Assembly: GCA_965213765.1 (NCBI GenBank)
Contig: OZ243926.1
Span: 2,604,001-2,668,000, forward strand
Direction: 5' to 3'
DNA: 64,000 nt
From: JAJDXO01 sp965213765
Lineage (GTDB): Bacteria; Pseudomonadota; Alphaproteobacteria; Rhodospirillales; UBA2165
Shown: piece after piece, positions 26,229-36,291 of the stretch
Layout: every line of letters starts with the position of its first letter
Position numbering within the stretch: the first letter of the stretch is position 1
Translations under genes and position numbers: made by a program
The notes under the pieces: generated by a model
What the model was told of the DNA's origin: nothing
Databases searched by the model: none
Seen by the model: the letters and a program-made list of their open reading frames with translations, nothing else

Positions 26229-27043
26229 GCGGTACGCGAATATCCGCCCGATTTGACCGGTTGAAATCGGAGAACCGTTCGGGGCTGGTCACGTTCATTA
26301 CCGCAGGCGATCCGGATCGCGGGACCTCGCAATCCATATTGGATGCGCTCCCCGGGGCCGGCGCCGATCTCATCGAATTGGGAATGCCGTTTTCCGATCC
26401 CATGGCCGATGGTCCGGCCATTCAGGCAGCGAGCCTGCGGGCGCTCAACAATGGCGCCAACATGAAGCAAACCCTGGAAATGGTGGCGTCGTTCCGAAAA
26501 AACGACGAACAGACGCCTGTCATCTTGATGGGTTACTACAATCCCATCTACGCCTACGGACCGGAAGAGTTCATGGCCGATGCCAAGAGCGCCGGCGTCG
26601 ACGGATTGATTGTCGTCGACCTGCCGCCCGAGGAGACCGAGCTTCGGCAACCTGCCGAGGCCGCCGGGTTGGACTTCGTTTACCTGACCGCGCCGACCAC
26701 CGATGACCATCGTCTGCCCCATGTGGTCGAACACGCCGGGGGGTTCATCTACCATGTTTCAATAACGGGAATTACCGGCACCAAATCGGCTAACGCCGGT
26801 GCGGTCGAAACAGCCGTTTCGCGAATTCGCCGCCACACCAGCCTGCCGATTGCCGTCGGATTTGGTATCAAGACCCCGGCGCAGGCGGCTGAAATCGGCA
26901 AGTTTGCCGATGCCGTCGTCGTCGGTTCCGCCGTGGTCTCTCAAATCGAGGAAAATCTAAACGGCGACGGGCCGTCGGCGTCTGCGTGCCGGGATGCCGT
27001 CCTCGGACTGGTCAGAGACCTCGCAGGCGGATTGAAGCGCTAG
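26225..27043 (+). CDS. trpA: Tryptophan synthase alpha chain
   Basis: A 272-residue TIM barrel that cleaves indole-glycerol phosphate. The catalytic Glu is in LIELGMPFSDPMADGPAIQ and the catalytic Asp in LIVVDLPPEE; the phosphate site is VGFGIKTPAQA. It is coupled to trpB by a four-base overlap, as is usual for two subunits of one complex. In related genomes accD often follows; here folC does. Confidence 0.96.
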   Translation: MSGTRISARFDRLKSENRSGLVTFITAGDPDRGTSQSILDALPGAGADLIELGMPFSDPMADGPAIQAASLRALNNGANMKQTLEMVASFRKNDEQTPVILMGYYNPIYAYGPEEFMADAKSAGVDGLIVVDLPPEETELRQPAEAAGLDFVYLTAPTTDDHRLPHVVEHAGGFIYHVSITGITGTKSANAGAVETAVSRIRRHTSLPIAVGFGIKTPAQAAEIGKFADAVVVGSAVVSQIEENLNGDGPSASACRDAVLGLVRDLAGGLKR

Positions 27044-27065
27044 CCGAAATTCCGAGCGCACCGCC

Positions 27066-28346
27066 GTGACCGCAACCTCTCTTATTGACCGGCTTTTTCA
27101 GCGTCACCCCAGGGTGATCGATCTCTCCCTGGACCGGATTCAGCTCCTGCTCGATAGGCTGGATCACCCGGAACGCAAGCTGCCGCCGGTGGTCCATGTG
27201 GCCGGCACCAACGGAAAGGGCTCGGTAATCGCCTTCCTGCGCGCGTTCGCCGAAGCCGCCGGTCTCAAAGTTCACGTTTACACCTCACCTCACCTGATAC
27301 GCTTCAATGAACGAATTCGTATTGCCGGAAACTTGATTTCCGACAATCGGCTGCTGGAGTTGCTGGAAGAGTGCGAATCCGCGGCGGGTGACGACCCCAT
27401 CACTTTTTTTGAGATAACCACCGCCGTCGCCTACCTCGCATTTTCAAGGACATCTGCGGACCTGGCGCTCATCGAAACCGGTCTCGGCGGCCGTCTGGAT
27501 GCGACGAATGTCCTCGACGCGCCTGCCGTGACGGCGTTGACCCCGATCTCTCTGGATCATCAGCGGTATTTGGGAAATGAGCTGACCGGGATTGCCGGTG
27601 AGAAAGCCGCCATCATGAGGCCCGACGTGCCGTGCATCGTTGCCCGGCAGCCGGCTGAAGCGATGCCGGTCATAAAGAAAAAGGCGGACGAAATCGGCGC
27701 CGACTTATTGGTTTCGGGGCGGGATTGGTCCGTCGAGCGGGAACGGGCCCGGATGGCCGTCAGAACACCGGGCAAACTCCGGGACTTGCCGGTCCCCATG
27801 CTCGCCGGCGACCACCAGATCGAGAATGCCGCCCAGGCAATCGCGTGCCTCGATTCACTTGGCGGAGTCTCGATTCCCGACGCCGCCGTCACCAAGGGCC
27901 TCAACGGCGTCGACTGGCCCGGCCGCCTCCAACGGCTGACAAAAGGGCCGCTCCTGGACGACCTCCCGCCGGGGTGGGAAATCTGGGTGGACGGGGGGCA
28001 TAACGGCGGCGCCGGAATCGTCTTGGCCCGACAGGCGGCGCGCTGGAAAGACCGTCCGCTGGCGCTGATGGTCGGCATGCTGAAGTCCAAGGATCCGCGG
28101 GTATTTCTCGAATCGCTCGCGCCCCATACTCAACTCACCGTGGCGTTGAAAATTCCCGGCGAAGACGGCGCCTGGTCCTCCGAAGACTTGGCCAAGCAGG
28201 CAACGGCAGCCGGTATGACCGCGCTCGAATCCGGCGGACCTCATCCGGCCGCACAAAGAATTCTATCCCGCCTGGATCGCCCGGGCAGAATCCTGATTTG
28301 CGGATCACTCTATCTGGCGGGTGAAATCCTCAAGACTCACACCTGA
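27066..28346 (+). CDS. folC: Bifunctional folylpolyglutamate / dihydrofolate synthase
   Basis: A 426-residue Mur-ligase-type enzyme adding glutamate to folates. The P-loop is HVAGTNGKGSVIAFLRA near residue 45; TSPHLIRFNERIRI and ALIETGLGGRLDATN are further signatures. It starts at GTG 27066, 22 bases after trpA, so it probably belongs to the trp transcript. A MITE-like element begins 13 bases after its stop. Confidence 0.94.
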   Translation: MTATSLIDRLFQRHPRVIDLSLDRIQLLLDRLDHPERKLPPVVHVAGTNGKGSVIAFLRAFAEAAGLKVHVYTSPHLIRFNERIRIAGNLISDNRLLELLEECESAAGDDPITFFEITTAVAYLAFSRTSADLALIETGLGGRLDATNVLDAPAVTALTPISLDHQRYLGNELTGIAGEKAAIMRPDVPCIVARQPAEAMPVIKKKADEIGADLLVSGRDWSVERERARMAVRTPGKLRDLPVPMLAGDHQIENAAQAIACLDSLGGVSIPDAAVTKGLNGVDWPGRLQRLTKGPLLDDLPPGWEIWVDGGHNGGAGIVLARQAARWKDRPLALMVGMLKSKDPRVFLESLAPHTQLTVALKIPGEDGAWSSEDLAKQATAAGMTALESGGPHPAAQRILSRLDRPGRILICGSLYLAGEILKTHT

Positions 28347-28358
28347 ACCGGCGGGTAC

Positions 28359-28540
28359 TTAGGTCCGGACTCAATTGAGCCGCCATAGGAGTGTTGCGGC
28401 GCTGCGGACGGCGCGGCACAAGGTCCCTCGCCCCCGTCAGGGGGAGAGGGATGCGGAGGGTTGGCGAGGCGAACGCCAAGCCTACCCGGCGCCGGGTGAG
28501 GGGGAGTTTCGGTCGGTCCGCTCGTCCCCTCCCGGGGGAC
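28359..28540. repeat. MITE-like intergenic element, copy C (right end lost)
   Basis: It begins TTAGGTCCGGACTCAATTGAGCC and continues through GCCGCCATAGGAGTGTTGCGGCG, GCCCCCGTCAGGGGGAGAGG and the GGTGAGGGGGAGTTTCGGTC block. Similarity fades after about 28540 and no GAGTCCGGACC right end follows. The rest of the folC-trxA gap holds the trxA terminator. Confidence 0.75.
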
Positions 28541-28635
28541 CGAGGAGCGCCATCGAAGGCCGGGTTCCTTCGCGTCGCGGCCGAATTCCCGTCTTCGCGC
28601 ACGAACCGCCCCGCTCATTCATCTCAGGTCCCAAG

Positions 28636-28661
28636 CAAAACCCCGCCACTGGGACGGGGTC
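28636..28661 (-). terminator. Rho-independent terminator of trxA
   Basis: Read on the minus strand, ACCCCG(T)CC-CAGT-GG-CGGGGT is followed by TTTTG. The stem is eight pairs with one bulge. It lies 27 bases beyond the trxA stop codon, between the convergent folC and trxA. Confidence 0.65.
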
Positions 28662-28687
28662 TCGATGAATGGCGGACGCAATCGGCT

Positions 28688-29005
28688 TCAGATGACCGAT
28701 TCGACCCATTCCATGAGCTTGCTCTTGGGCAGCGCGCCAACTTTCATGGACGCGACCTCACCGTCCTTGAAAAGCATCAACGTCGGAATTCCGCGTACGC
28801 CGTATTTGGAGGGCGTCTCCGGATTGTCGTCGATATTCACCTTGGCAATCGTGAGTTTGTCGCCAAGTTCGGTACCGATTTCGTCGAGGGACGGGGCGAT
28901 CTGTTTACAGGGACCGCACCACTCGGCCCAGAAATCCACCAACACGGGGCCGGATGCTTGAAGCACATCCGAGTCGAACGACGAATCGCTTACGTCTTTG
29001 GCCAT
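28688..29005 (-). CDS. trxA: Thioredoxin
   Basis: A 105-residue cytoplasmic thiol-disulfide reductant with the active site DFWAEWCGPCKQIAP. The cis-proline is in YGVRGIPTLMLFKDGE. ATG 29005 follows AAAGGA by eight bases; a longer frame adds six residues without support. It is downstream of addA, the order often seen in this class. Confidence 0.96.
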   Translation of the reverse strand: MAKDVSDSSFDSDVLQASGPVLVDFWAEWCGPCKQIAPSLDEIGTELGDKLTIAKVNIDDNPETPSKYGVRGIPTLMLFKDGEVASMKVGALPKSKLMEWVESVI

Positions 29006-29096
29006 AACATTTTTCCTTTCCAATGCCGCACAGCGATGCCGCTCGCGAGGGATATTGTGGATGAGGAAGCCAATCTATGTGCGGCCCGGATGCCCG

Positions 29097-32000
29097 TCAA
29101 GGGACGTACCGGTCCGTAAGTTCCCCGGGGATTTCCATAATGATCGGGCCGTCGGTCCAAAGCAGGACGCACGCGATTTCGCGGTCCGCATAGATTTCGG
29201 CAACCACGGAACGGTAGATCGCCAACTGCCGCAAATAGGCCGGGGGCACATCCTCCGGCGACCGGGGCGGCGGCCGATTGGTTTTGTAATCGACAATCGT
29301 GACCTTTTCCCTGTCGACCAGAATGCGGTCGATCTGACCGGAGACGGCCTGATCACCGACGAGGCCGACAATCGGCACCTCGGCCCGCGATCCTTTGCCA
29401 AACAGCGGGGCCGCAACCGGATCTTCCATGACCGCCAAGGTCTCGCGGGCAATTTGTTCCCGGTCCGCCCGCTCGAGGTCTTGTGCGGCGCCGGACAAAT
29501 ACGCCGCGGCGGCGTCGGGCCGTGATTCCCCGGGAAGGTCCGGCAGTGTCTGAAGAAGGTTGTGGATCAACAGCCCACGGCGAAATCGCTCCGAATTATC
29601 TTGCCCGAGTGGAGACCGAACCGGCGGATCGTCATCCGCCGGCCGCGACGGGCTGAGCGGTCGAGGCAGAGGGGCTTCCGGCGCCGGCGGCTCGTCTGCC
29701 CAACTCGGCAACGGTATCGAAGCGAGCTCTTGCGGGTCCGAGGTCTTCCCGACTTCCCTGGTTTGAGGCGCCGCAAGACGGAAAATCTTCTTGGCCGGCC
29801 CACCATCCCATTCGGCGAGAATCGGATCATCGACAGCCTCGGCAAGCGGCTCGAGCGCTTGACTGATCAACTCGTACCAATTGCCCTCGGGCGCCTTGGT
29901 CTTGGTCTCCCAGCCGCAGATGTAGAGCCGGTCTTCCGCCCGCGTCATGGCGACGTAGAGCAGCCGCCGATATTCCCGCTGCTGGGCAACGCGGTCTTTT
30001 TCCGCCAGCCGGTCGCCGACGGCCTCGCGAAATGCCCGGCGCGGCGGCCACAGCAAGAACGCCGCGCCGTCCTCATCCCGGCTGCCCCACAGCAGGCCGG
30101 CCCCCTGACGCGGCACCTGCATTGTATCCGGCAGAAATACGATTGGCGCTTGCAAGCCCTTGGCGCCGTGAACCGTCATGATCCGAACCGCGCCGCCGCG
30201 GCCCTGGTCCAAATCCCGCTTTACCTCAACCGCGCCGGCCTCCATCCATTGCAGAAATCCCTGAAGCGACGGGGTGTGGCTTCGTTCGAAAGCCAGTGCC
30301 AGGTTCAGAAATTCAGTAAGAGGATCAATCGCCTCGGGCCCTAGCCGGGCAAGCAAACGGCGGCGTCCGCCCCGTGCGCCAAGGATGCCGGCAAACAGCT
30401 CATAGGGGGGCAGGTAATCGGCGGCGGCAAGCACGTCCCGCAGAAATTCGTGGGCGGCGGCAAATCTCGGACTGGACTCCCGGCGGGCCTGGAGTTCCGA
30501 CCACAAGCTTCCTTCCCGGTTATAGGCGAGTTCGAACAGGTCCTCTTCGGTCAGGCCTACAATCGGGCTCTTGAACACCGTCGCCAGCGTGAGGTCGTCC
30601 TCGGGAAACAGCAGAAACCGGCCCAGCGCCAACAGATCCATGACCGCGATGTGCTCGGTGAGCACCAATCGGTCGACACCCGCGACGTCGATGTCCAACG
30701 CCTTGAGCGCGCGCACCAGATCATCCACGAATACGCCGCGGCGCCTGACCAAAACCATGATGTCGCCGGCGGCGATCGGACGGCCCGCGGATTCGAGCAC
30801 CTCGCCATCGTTGATCATCCGGGAAATGCGGGCGGCGATGATGGCCGCAAGCCGGGCCTGCGGCGTTCCGCCCCCGATCCGCTCAACCGGCGGTTTCCAG
30901 GTCTCGGTCTCATCCGACTCCAGCGGCGGAACGGGCGGCCACAGTTCCACGAGGCCGCCATCTCCCTCGCGGGCCGCCTCGTGCACAATTGGGCGATCAT
31001 CCAGCGCCACGCCGTCCCGGGCCGGGACCTGTTCAAATACGGCGTCCACGGCGCGAAGGACCGGTCCGACGGACCGGAAGGAAATATTCAGATCCACGTC
31101 CAACCATTGACCGCCGGCGCCGGGGACCGTCCGGGCCAGCCGATCCCGTACCGCGGTGAAGTTTTCCGGCGCGGCGCCCTGGAAACTGTAAATCGACTGC
31201 TTGACGTCACCGACCGCGAACATGGTGCGGTTCAGGTCGCGGGCCCCCTCACCGGCAAAGAATTCCCCGACAATCGAATCGACGACGGACCACTGATCCG
31301 GGCTGGTATCCTGAGCCTCGTCGATCAGGACATGATCGAGACCGCCGTCGAGCTTGTAGAGCACCCATGACGAGATGCCGGAACGCGCGAAAAGCCGCCC
31401 GGCATCGAGAATCAAGTCTTCATAGTCGAGGAGCGCCCGGGACCGCTTTTCCCGCTGATAAGTATCGATGAGAGTCCGTGAAATCACCGTCAGCGCCCGG
31501 GTCGCGCTTGCCGTCGCCGCCGCCCGGCTCTTAAGGACGAACCGAGCCAGCCGTTCGGCCTCGGCCTCGAGGATATCCTCGGCGCCGGGCGCGGCTGCCG
31601 CGGTCGCTTTGTTGATTAGGCGTTTCGCCTGCCTAACAACGCCGTCTCTATGGTCCCGGGTCAAGAAATAGTCGAGGTACGGCGTTAGCCCGGTGATCCG
31701 TCCGATCCGGTCCGCATCCAGCCAGCGGGAAAGCATCCTGCCTTTCTGGGCTTCGGACTCCGTGCCCTGTTGAAGTGCTTCCGCCGCCATTCTCAGGCCA
31801 AGCTGATCGAAGGCCGCGTCACCGACCGCTTGTTCGGTCAGGCTCGATATCGTGTCACCGGGCGCCAGACCGAGCGCATCGCGGACGATATCGCTCAAGG
31901 GCACGGGCCCTCCCGCCTGATCCAACATCCGGCGCAGCCGTCCCCGCTGATTTGCCAACGTCGAAATCAGACCCGGAAATTCGAACTCATAGACATGTTT

Positions 32001-32567
32001 GGTTATTTCGGCGAGGGCATCCGTCAGTTCGGGGTCCCGGGCCTGTTGCGCTTCGCGCAGAATATGCGCCTCGGCAAAGGCGAGCGTTTCCTCCGCATCA
32101 CGTTCGTCCATCAACGAAAAATGGGGCGCGATTTGCGCCTCGATTGGAAATCGGCGGAGCAGTGATTGGCAGAAGGCGTGTATGGTTTCGATGCGCATCC
32201 CCCCCGGCGTATCCAAGACCGTCGCGAACAGACGCCGGGCCCGGCGGCAGGTATCCTCGTCGGGCTGTCCGCCGGTCAGCGACGTCAGCGCCGCCTTGAG
32301 ATCTTCGTCCGGCGCCATCGTCCATTGACCAAGCTGATCGGCGACCCGGCCGGCCATTTCAGCCGCCGCCGCCCGGGTGAACGTCAAACACAACAGGCGC
32401 TCCGGCGGCGTCCCGTCGAGCAGCAGGCGCAGCACCCGGTCGGTCAGCACCTTGGTTTTGCCCGTGCCGGCCGACGCCGACACCCAGACGGAGACGTCCG
32501 GCCGGGTGGCCTTTCTTTGCCTGATGGCGGCGAGATCGGCCGCCGGCCGTTCGCTGGTGCCGTTCAC
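29097..32567 (-). CDS. addA: AddA helicase-nuclease subunit
   Basis: A 1156-residue UvrD-type helicase with a C-terminal RecB-family nuclease, part of AddAB, which resects double-strand breaks for RecA. Walker A is SASAGTGKTKVL near residue 32, Walker B is VLIDEAQDTSP, and MTVHGAKGLQAPIVFLPD is helicase motif V. The nuclease motif is GQIDRILVDREKVTIVDYKT near the end. I place the start at GTG 32567, inside a GTGA overlap with addB and just after GGGGGAGA; ten further upstream codons lie wholly within addB. Length is normal for alphaproteobacterial AddA. Confidence 0.95.
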   Translation of the reverse strand: MNGTSERPAADLAAIRQRKATRPDVSVWVSASAGTGKTKVLTDRVLRLLLDGTPPERLLCLTFTRAAAAEMAGRVADQLGQWTMAPDEDLKAALTSLTGGQPDEDTCRRARRLFATVLDTPGGMRIETIHAFCQSLLRRFPIEAQIAPHFSLMDERDAEETLAFAEAHILREAQQARDPELTDALAEITKHVYEFEFPGLISTLANQRGRLRRMLDQAGGPVPLSDIVRDALGLAPGDTISSLTEQAVGDAAFDQLGLRMAAEALQQGTESEAQKGRMLSRWLDADRIGRITGLTPYLDYFLTRDHRDGVVRQAKRLINKATAAAAPGAEDILEAEAERLARFVLKSRAAATASATRALTVISRTLIDTYQREKRSRALLDYEDLILDAGRLFARSGISSWVLYKLDGGLDHVLIDEAQDTSPDQWSVVDSIVGEFFAGEGARDLNRTMFAVGDVKQSIYSFQGAAPENFTAVRDRLARTVPGAGGQWLDVDLNISFRSVGPVLRAVDAVFEQVPARDGVALDDRPIVHEAAREGDGGLVELWPPVPPLESDETETWKPPVERIGGGTPQARLAAIIAARISRMINDGEVLESAGRPIAAGDIMVLVRRRGVFVDDLVRALKALDIDVAGVDRLVLTEHIAVMDLLALGRFLLFPEDDLTLATVFKSPIVGLTEEDLFELAYNREGSLWSELQARRESSPRFAAAHEFLRDVLAAADYLPPYELFAGILGARGGRRRLLARLGPEAIDPLTEFLNLALAFERSHTPSLQGFLQWMEAGAVEVKRDLDQGRGGAVRIMTVHGAKGLQAPIVFLPDTMQVPRQGAGLLWGSRDEDGAAFLLWPPRRAFREAVGDRLAEKDRVAQQREYRRLLYVAMTRAEDRLYICGWETKTKAPEGNWYELISQALEPLAEAVDDPILAEWDGGPAKKIFRLAAPQTREVGKTSDPQELASIPLPSWADEPPAPEAPLPRPLSPSRPADDDPPVRSPLGQDNSERFRRGLLIHNLLQTLPDLPGESRPDAAAAYLSGAAQDLERADREQIARETLAVMEDPVAAPLFGKGSRAEVPIVGLVGDQAVSGQIDRILVDREKVTIVDYKTNRPPPRSPEDVPPAYLRQLAIYRSVVAEIYADREIACVLLWTDGPIIMEIPGELTDRYVP

Positions 32568-35542
32568 GACTCTCCCCCATCCGACGCCGACGCCCACTCC
32601 TTGACCCGGGCGAGATGCTCATAGTCCGAGTATTTCGGAGCATCTTCGGGCCGGGGCCGGGCTTCGTAGACCGTCTCGTCCCGGTCAAAAACGGAGATCA
32701 GGCCGGAAAGACCCTCGCGCGCCTCATCGGCCAGCCGGCCGGAATCCTTGGCGGCGGTTCGCGTCTCGCCCGCGGGCACCGTCCCCCGAAGACGCCAATA
32801 GTCGAGCGCCGAGACCGTCCGCGCTTCGATGCCCTTGAAACCGCCGCGTTCCGCGATCAACGCTTCCAACGGCAATTGCGGCGAAAACCCGGCCGTGACT
32901 TCCTTGCCGGACGGCAATGGGCCCGTCTTGTAGTCCACGATATGGAGGGAACCGTCATCCAGAAGATCAATTCGATCGGCCTTGGCCGTCAGCAAAAAGG
33001 GACCGGCCGGACCAGCCAATTCGGTCCGGCCTTCGACTTCGCCGTATGAGCGGATAATCGCCTTACGGCGTCGTTCCTCCTCGGCGACAAACCAGTCCGC
33101 GATGCGTTCAAACCTCGGCCACCAGAACGCCCACACGCCCGGCATCTGCAAACGATCGGCGAATTCCTCCCGGCCTATCGCCAGTAATTCCGCTTTGGTG
33201 TCGCGGGGCAGGTCTCCGGGGTACTTTTGAACGAAAACGCTCAAGGCCTCATGGATGATGGTTCCATATTCCGCGGCGCTCGGCGGCATCTCGATCGGGT
33301 CCAAAGCCGACAAGCCCAGGACATGGCGTGCATAAACGGCATACGGATCGCGCATCCAGGTCTCCACCTGGGTTACCGAAAGCCGGCGCGGCCGGGCCGA
33401 CACCGGGGGGCTGGGCGCCGGGCGCATGATCGGGTCCGGTGCGGCCGGGTGGTCGAGCATTGACTGCCAATGGTTCCAATCGTGGACGACAAGCCGGTTT
33501 GGGGATGCGCCATGCCGCGCCAGCATCGTGTCCAGCCGGAGCAGCCAGCGGGACGGAACGGCCGGCGTGCCGTCGATCCTCGCCGCACGCGTCAGCACAA
33601 CTTCGGGCGCGCCGCAGGCCTGGACAAAATCGTGGGCCGTCAGACCAACTCGTCTCTCGGGCGAGGGCAGCCCGAACGCCGCCCGCATGGGCCGGCTCAT
33701 CCACGGGTCGGCTTCCGCCTCCGGGGGCCAGGTGCCCTCGTTGAGCCCGCCCAATATCATCAGATCCGCATGCTGCAGCCGCGCCTCCAGCAATCCCCAG
33801 ATGAACAGACGCGGGTGGGTGCCCCATTGCGGCCGAACAACGACCCCCTCCATCAAGGTAGCGAACAGAGACGGGTAATCACCGGGCGCGATAGCCTCCA
33901 AGGTCCCGATCGCGGCCGACAATTCCGAAATGAAATTAGCGGCGGCCTCACCCGCCTCGCCGGCCCAGAGACGCTCCGCGCCGGACAGTTCATCGGTCGC
34001 GGCCATCGCCTCCGCCGCCGAAACATGCGCCTCGATGAGCCGCGAGGGCGGAACGGCGGGAAGCCGATAGAGCGCGGCCAACTCGGTGACCGAAGCATGA
34101 AACCTGCCGATCCAGTCCGCGGTCTCCGGGTGCTTGCCGCTCAGCCCCTTGGCCAGCGGCTCCAACCCTGGCGCCGGGCGGGCGCCCCGAAGACAGTGCC
34201 GTTCCAGGATTCGGGCCTGACGGCGAAAGGCCGCGGGATTGGCGCCATTTGCCGCAAGCGGATGCTTCGACAATGCCAATAGAGGTACCGGCGCAAACTC
34301 CTCGGCGACCGCCTGAACGGTCAGGCTCAGGAACACGCCTACGGCGGTCCGGTTCAGAGGGAGCCCCGCCGAATCGTCGATTTCGATTTTCCACCGGCGT
34401 AATTCTCCGGCGACCCGGCGGGCGAGCTGCCGGTCCGGGGTCGCCAAGGCAGCGGTCCTGCCCTCGACCTCGACCGCGCCCCGCATCATCAGGGCTATCG
34501 CCCGGGCCTCCTCCTCGGGGTCGCCGAACTCGGCCCGGGATATGCCGCCGAGCGCCGCGGCCGACACCTCCTCATCGACATGCCACCGGTCCGTCAACGG
34601 AGCCGGCAATAAAGCCCGGGACACGAGCCGGGCCCGCGAGCGGCGCTGCTCTCCGGCTTTCCGCCCCGCGCCATCCGCATCCGCGGGCCAAACATTTACG
34701 TCGGATATTTCAACACCAAGACGGTCCAGAAGCCGAACCATTCCCGACTGCGGATGCACATCGTCGAGAACCTGGATCGCATCCCCGTCCAGAGACACGT
34801 CCAGTCCAGGCAGGACAACCCGGCCGTTCGGCAGATTCGCGATCACCGTCAACAGGTCGGCCGTCGCCGGCACCGAACCCGTCGAACCCGCGGCAATAAC
34901 AGGCCAATCGGTCGGATTTTGCCTCCACCGATTGGCCTGAGCGGCAAGCAGTCTATTGCGGCGCCCGGCCGGATCGATCGCGTTTTCCCCTGCGAGAATT
35001 TCGGGCCATTGATTGGTGACGATTTGCAGAAATTTCAGCGTCTCCTGCCAATGTACCGCAAACTCTTCAGGCACCAAATCGGCAAGACCATCATGCGAAA
35101 GCCGTTCGGTCTGAATTTGATCGATGAGCCGCGCCAGCTCCCGGGCCAGACGCGCGGCCTGATCCGGCGTGATCTGTCCCCCTTCGAACTGCTGGACGAG
35201 GCGGGTAAGGATCAGATGACGGCGGATCCCCGAGATCGCCGGCGGAATCGCCGCCGCGCCGGTGCTTGGGATTTCCTCCCAGCCGGCGATCGCCAGCGCA
35301 TCTTCGTCGAGGTCACCAAGCGGCAGCATCCGGGGAAGGAGGAGCGCCGCCCCGCCGGATTGGCGCAGGAACGCCTCCCGCAAGGCACGGACAGCACGCC
35401 GTGTCGGCAGGAATATCCGATATCCGGCCAGCAGCCCGGCATCGCCGCCGGTCTCCTTCAGAATTCCGGCGGCAAGCGCGTCGACGAACGGCACCCCCGG
35501 CGGGATGGAATAAATCGATGAGGTCCGCGGGCTTTCCGTCAT
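32564..35542 (-). CDS. addB: AddB nuclease subunit
   Basis: A 992-residue partner of AddA. The N-terminal region has the inactivated helicase-like motif FLPTRRAVRALREAFL, and the C-terminal RecB-like nuclease is marked by KADRIDLLDDGSLHIVDYKT. Alphaproteobacterial AddB also has LILGGLNEGTWPPEAEADPW, seen here. It begins at ATG 35542 in an ATGA overlap with murU, and ends in a GTGA overlap with addA. The tsaE-amgK-murU-addB-addA run is one transcript by spacing. Confidence 0.95.
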   Translation of the reverse strand: MTESPRTSSIYSIPPGVPFVDALAAGILKETGGDAGLLAGYRIFLPTRRAVRALREAFLRQSGGAALLLPRMLPLGDLDEDALAIAGWEEIPSTGAAAIPPAISGIRRHLILTRLVQQFEGGQITPDQAARLARELARLIDQIQTERLSHDGLADLVPEEFAVHWQETLKFLQIVTNQWPEILAGENAIDPAGRRNRLLAAQANRWRQNPTDWPVIAAGSTGSVPATADLLTVIANLPNGRVVLPGLDVSLDGDAIQVLDDVHPQSGMVRLLDRLGVEISDVNVWPADADGAGRKAGEQRRSRARLVSRALLPAPLTDRWHVDEEVSAAALGGISRAEFGDPEEEARAIALMMRGAVEVEGRTAALATPDRQLARRVAGELRRWKIEIDDSAGLPLNRTAVGVFLSLTVQAVAEEFAPVPLLALSKHPLAANGANPAAFRRQARILERHCLRGARPAPGLEPLAKGLSGKHPETADWIGRFHASVTELAALYRLPAVPPSRLIEAHVSAAEAMAATDELSGAERLWAGEAGEAAANFISELSAAIGTLEAIAPGDYPSLFATLMEGVVVRPQWGTHPRLFIWGLLEARLQHADLMILGGLNEGTWPPEAEADPWMSRPMRAAFGLPSPERRVGLTAHDFVQACGAPEVVLTRAARIDGTPAVPSRWLLRLDTMLARHGASPNRLVVHDWNHWQSMLDHPAAPDPIMRPAPSPPVSARPRRLSVTQVETWMRDPYAVYARHVLGLSALDPIEMPPSAAEYGTIIHEALSVFVQKYPGDLPRDTKAELLAIGREEFADRLQMPGVWAFWWPRFERIADWFVAEEERRRKAIIRSYGEVEGRTELAGPAGPFLLTAKADRIDLLDDGSLHIVDYKTGPLPSGKEVTAGFSPQLPLEALIAERGGFKGIEARTVSALDYWRLRGTVPAGETRTAAKDSGRLADEAREGLSGLISVFDRDETVYEARPRPEDAPKYSDYEHLARVKEWASASDGGES

Positions 35543-36291
35543 CGGTGCCGGATGCCGGGGAAACGCTCGGACATATAGCCTTCAACCTGATCCAAGCCGT
35601 CGGCCGTCCCGACGTGAAACCATTCCCCATCGTGGACGATACCGTAAAGCCGTTCGGCCTCGATCGCCCGATCATAGAGGAGGTTGAACGAAAACGCGCC
35701 GTCGGGGGCACCGGCAAGCAGTCGTGGATGCACGACCATCACACCCGTGTAGGCATAAGGGACCTGCTCCCGCTCCGGCCGGCGGCTGAGGAGTCCGACC
35801 GGACCGATAACGAAATCACCGGCACCTTCATAGCCGTAGGCTTCGACGGTCGAGTGCATGAGCAACAGGGCATCCATCATCGAGTCGTCGAAATTCAGCG
35901 CCAACCGTTCAATTGCCCGGGAAGGACCATCAAGCCAGAGCGAATCGGTGTTCACAACCAGAAAAGGCTCGTCTCCGAGGTGCGGCAGGGCATTGGCGAC
36001 CCCGCCGCCGGTGTCCAAGATTTCCGGCTCATGGGATATGACTATTTCCATATCCGGCCGGTGCTTCAAATGGGCTTCGACCTGATCGGCCAGATAGTGG
36101 GTATTCACCACCGCCTTCTCGATGCCCGATGCGGCCAGACGGTCCAGGCACATGTCGATCAGCGTGCGTCCTGCCACCTGAACGAGCGGCTTCGGCGTCT
36201 TCTCGGTGATCGGACGCATGCGCAGACCCAGCCCCGCGGCGAGCAGCATTGCGATACAAAGGGAATGCCGGCCGGTTTCAGCCATTTTCAA
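35539..36291 (-). CDS. murU: N-acetylmuramate-1-phosphate uridylyltransferase (MurU-type nucleotidyltransferase)
   Basis: A 250-residue sugar-1-phosphate nucleotidyltransferase. The signature AMLLAAGLGLRMRPITEKTPKPLVQV is at residues 14-38, and LVVNTDSLWLDG carries a metal-binding Asp. In peptidoglycan recycling that bypasses fosfomycin-sensitive MurA, AmgK makes MurNAc-1-phosphate and MurU makes UDP-MurNAc. The immediate neighbour is amgK with a four-base overlap, which supports this role over general mannose-1-phosphate guanylyltransferase. Confidence 0.88.
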   Translation of the reverse strand: MKMAETGRHSLCIAMLLAAGLGLRMRPITEKTPKPLVQVAGRTLIDMCLDRLAASGIEKAVVNTHYLADQVEAHLKHRPDMEIVISHEPEILDTGGGVANALPHLGDEPFLVVNTDSLWLDGPSRAIERLALNFDDSMMDALLLMHSTVEAYGYEGAGDFVIGPVGLLSRRPEREQVPYAYTGVMVVHPRLLAGAPDGAFSFNLLYDRAIEAERLYGIVHDGEWFHVGTADGLDQVEGYMSERFPGIRHR

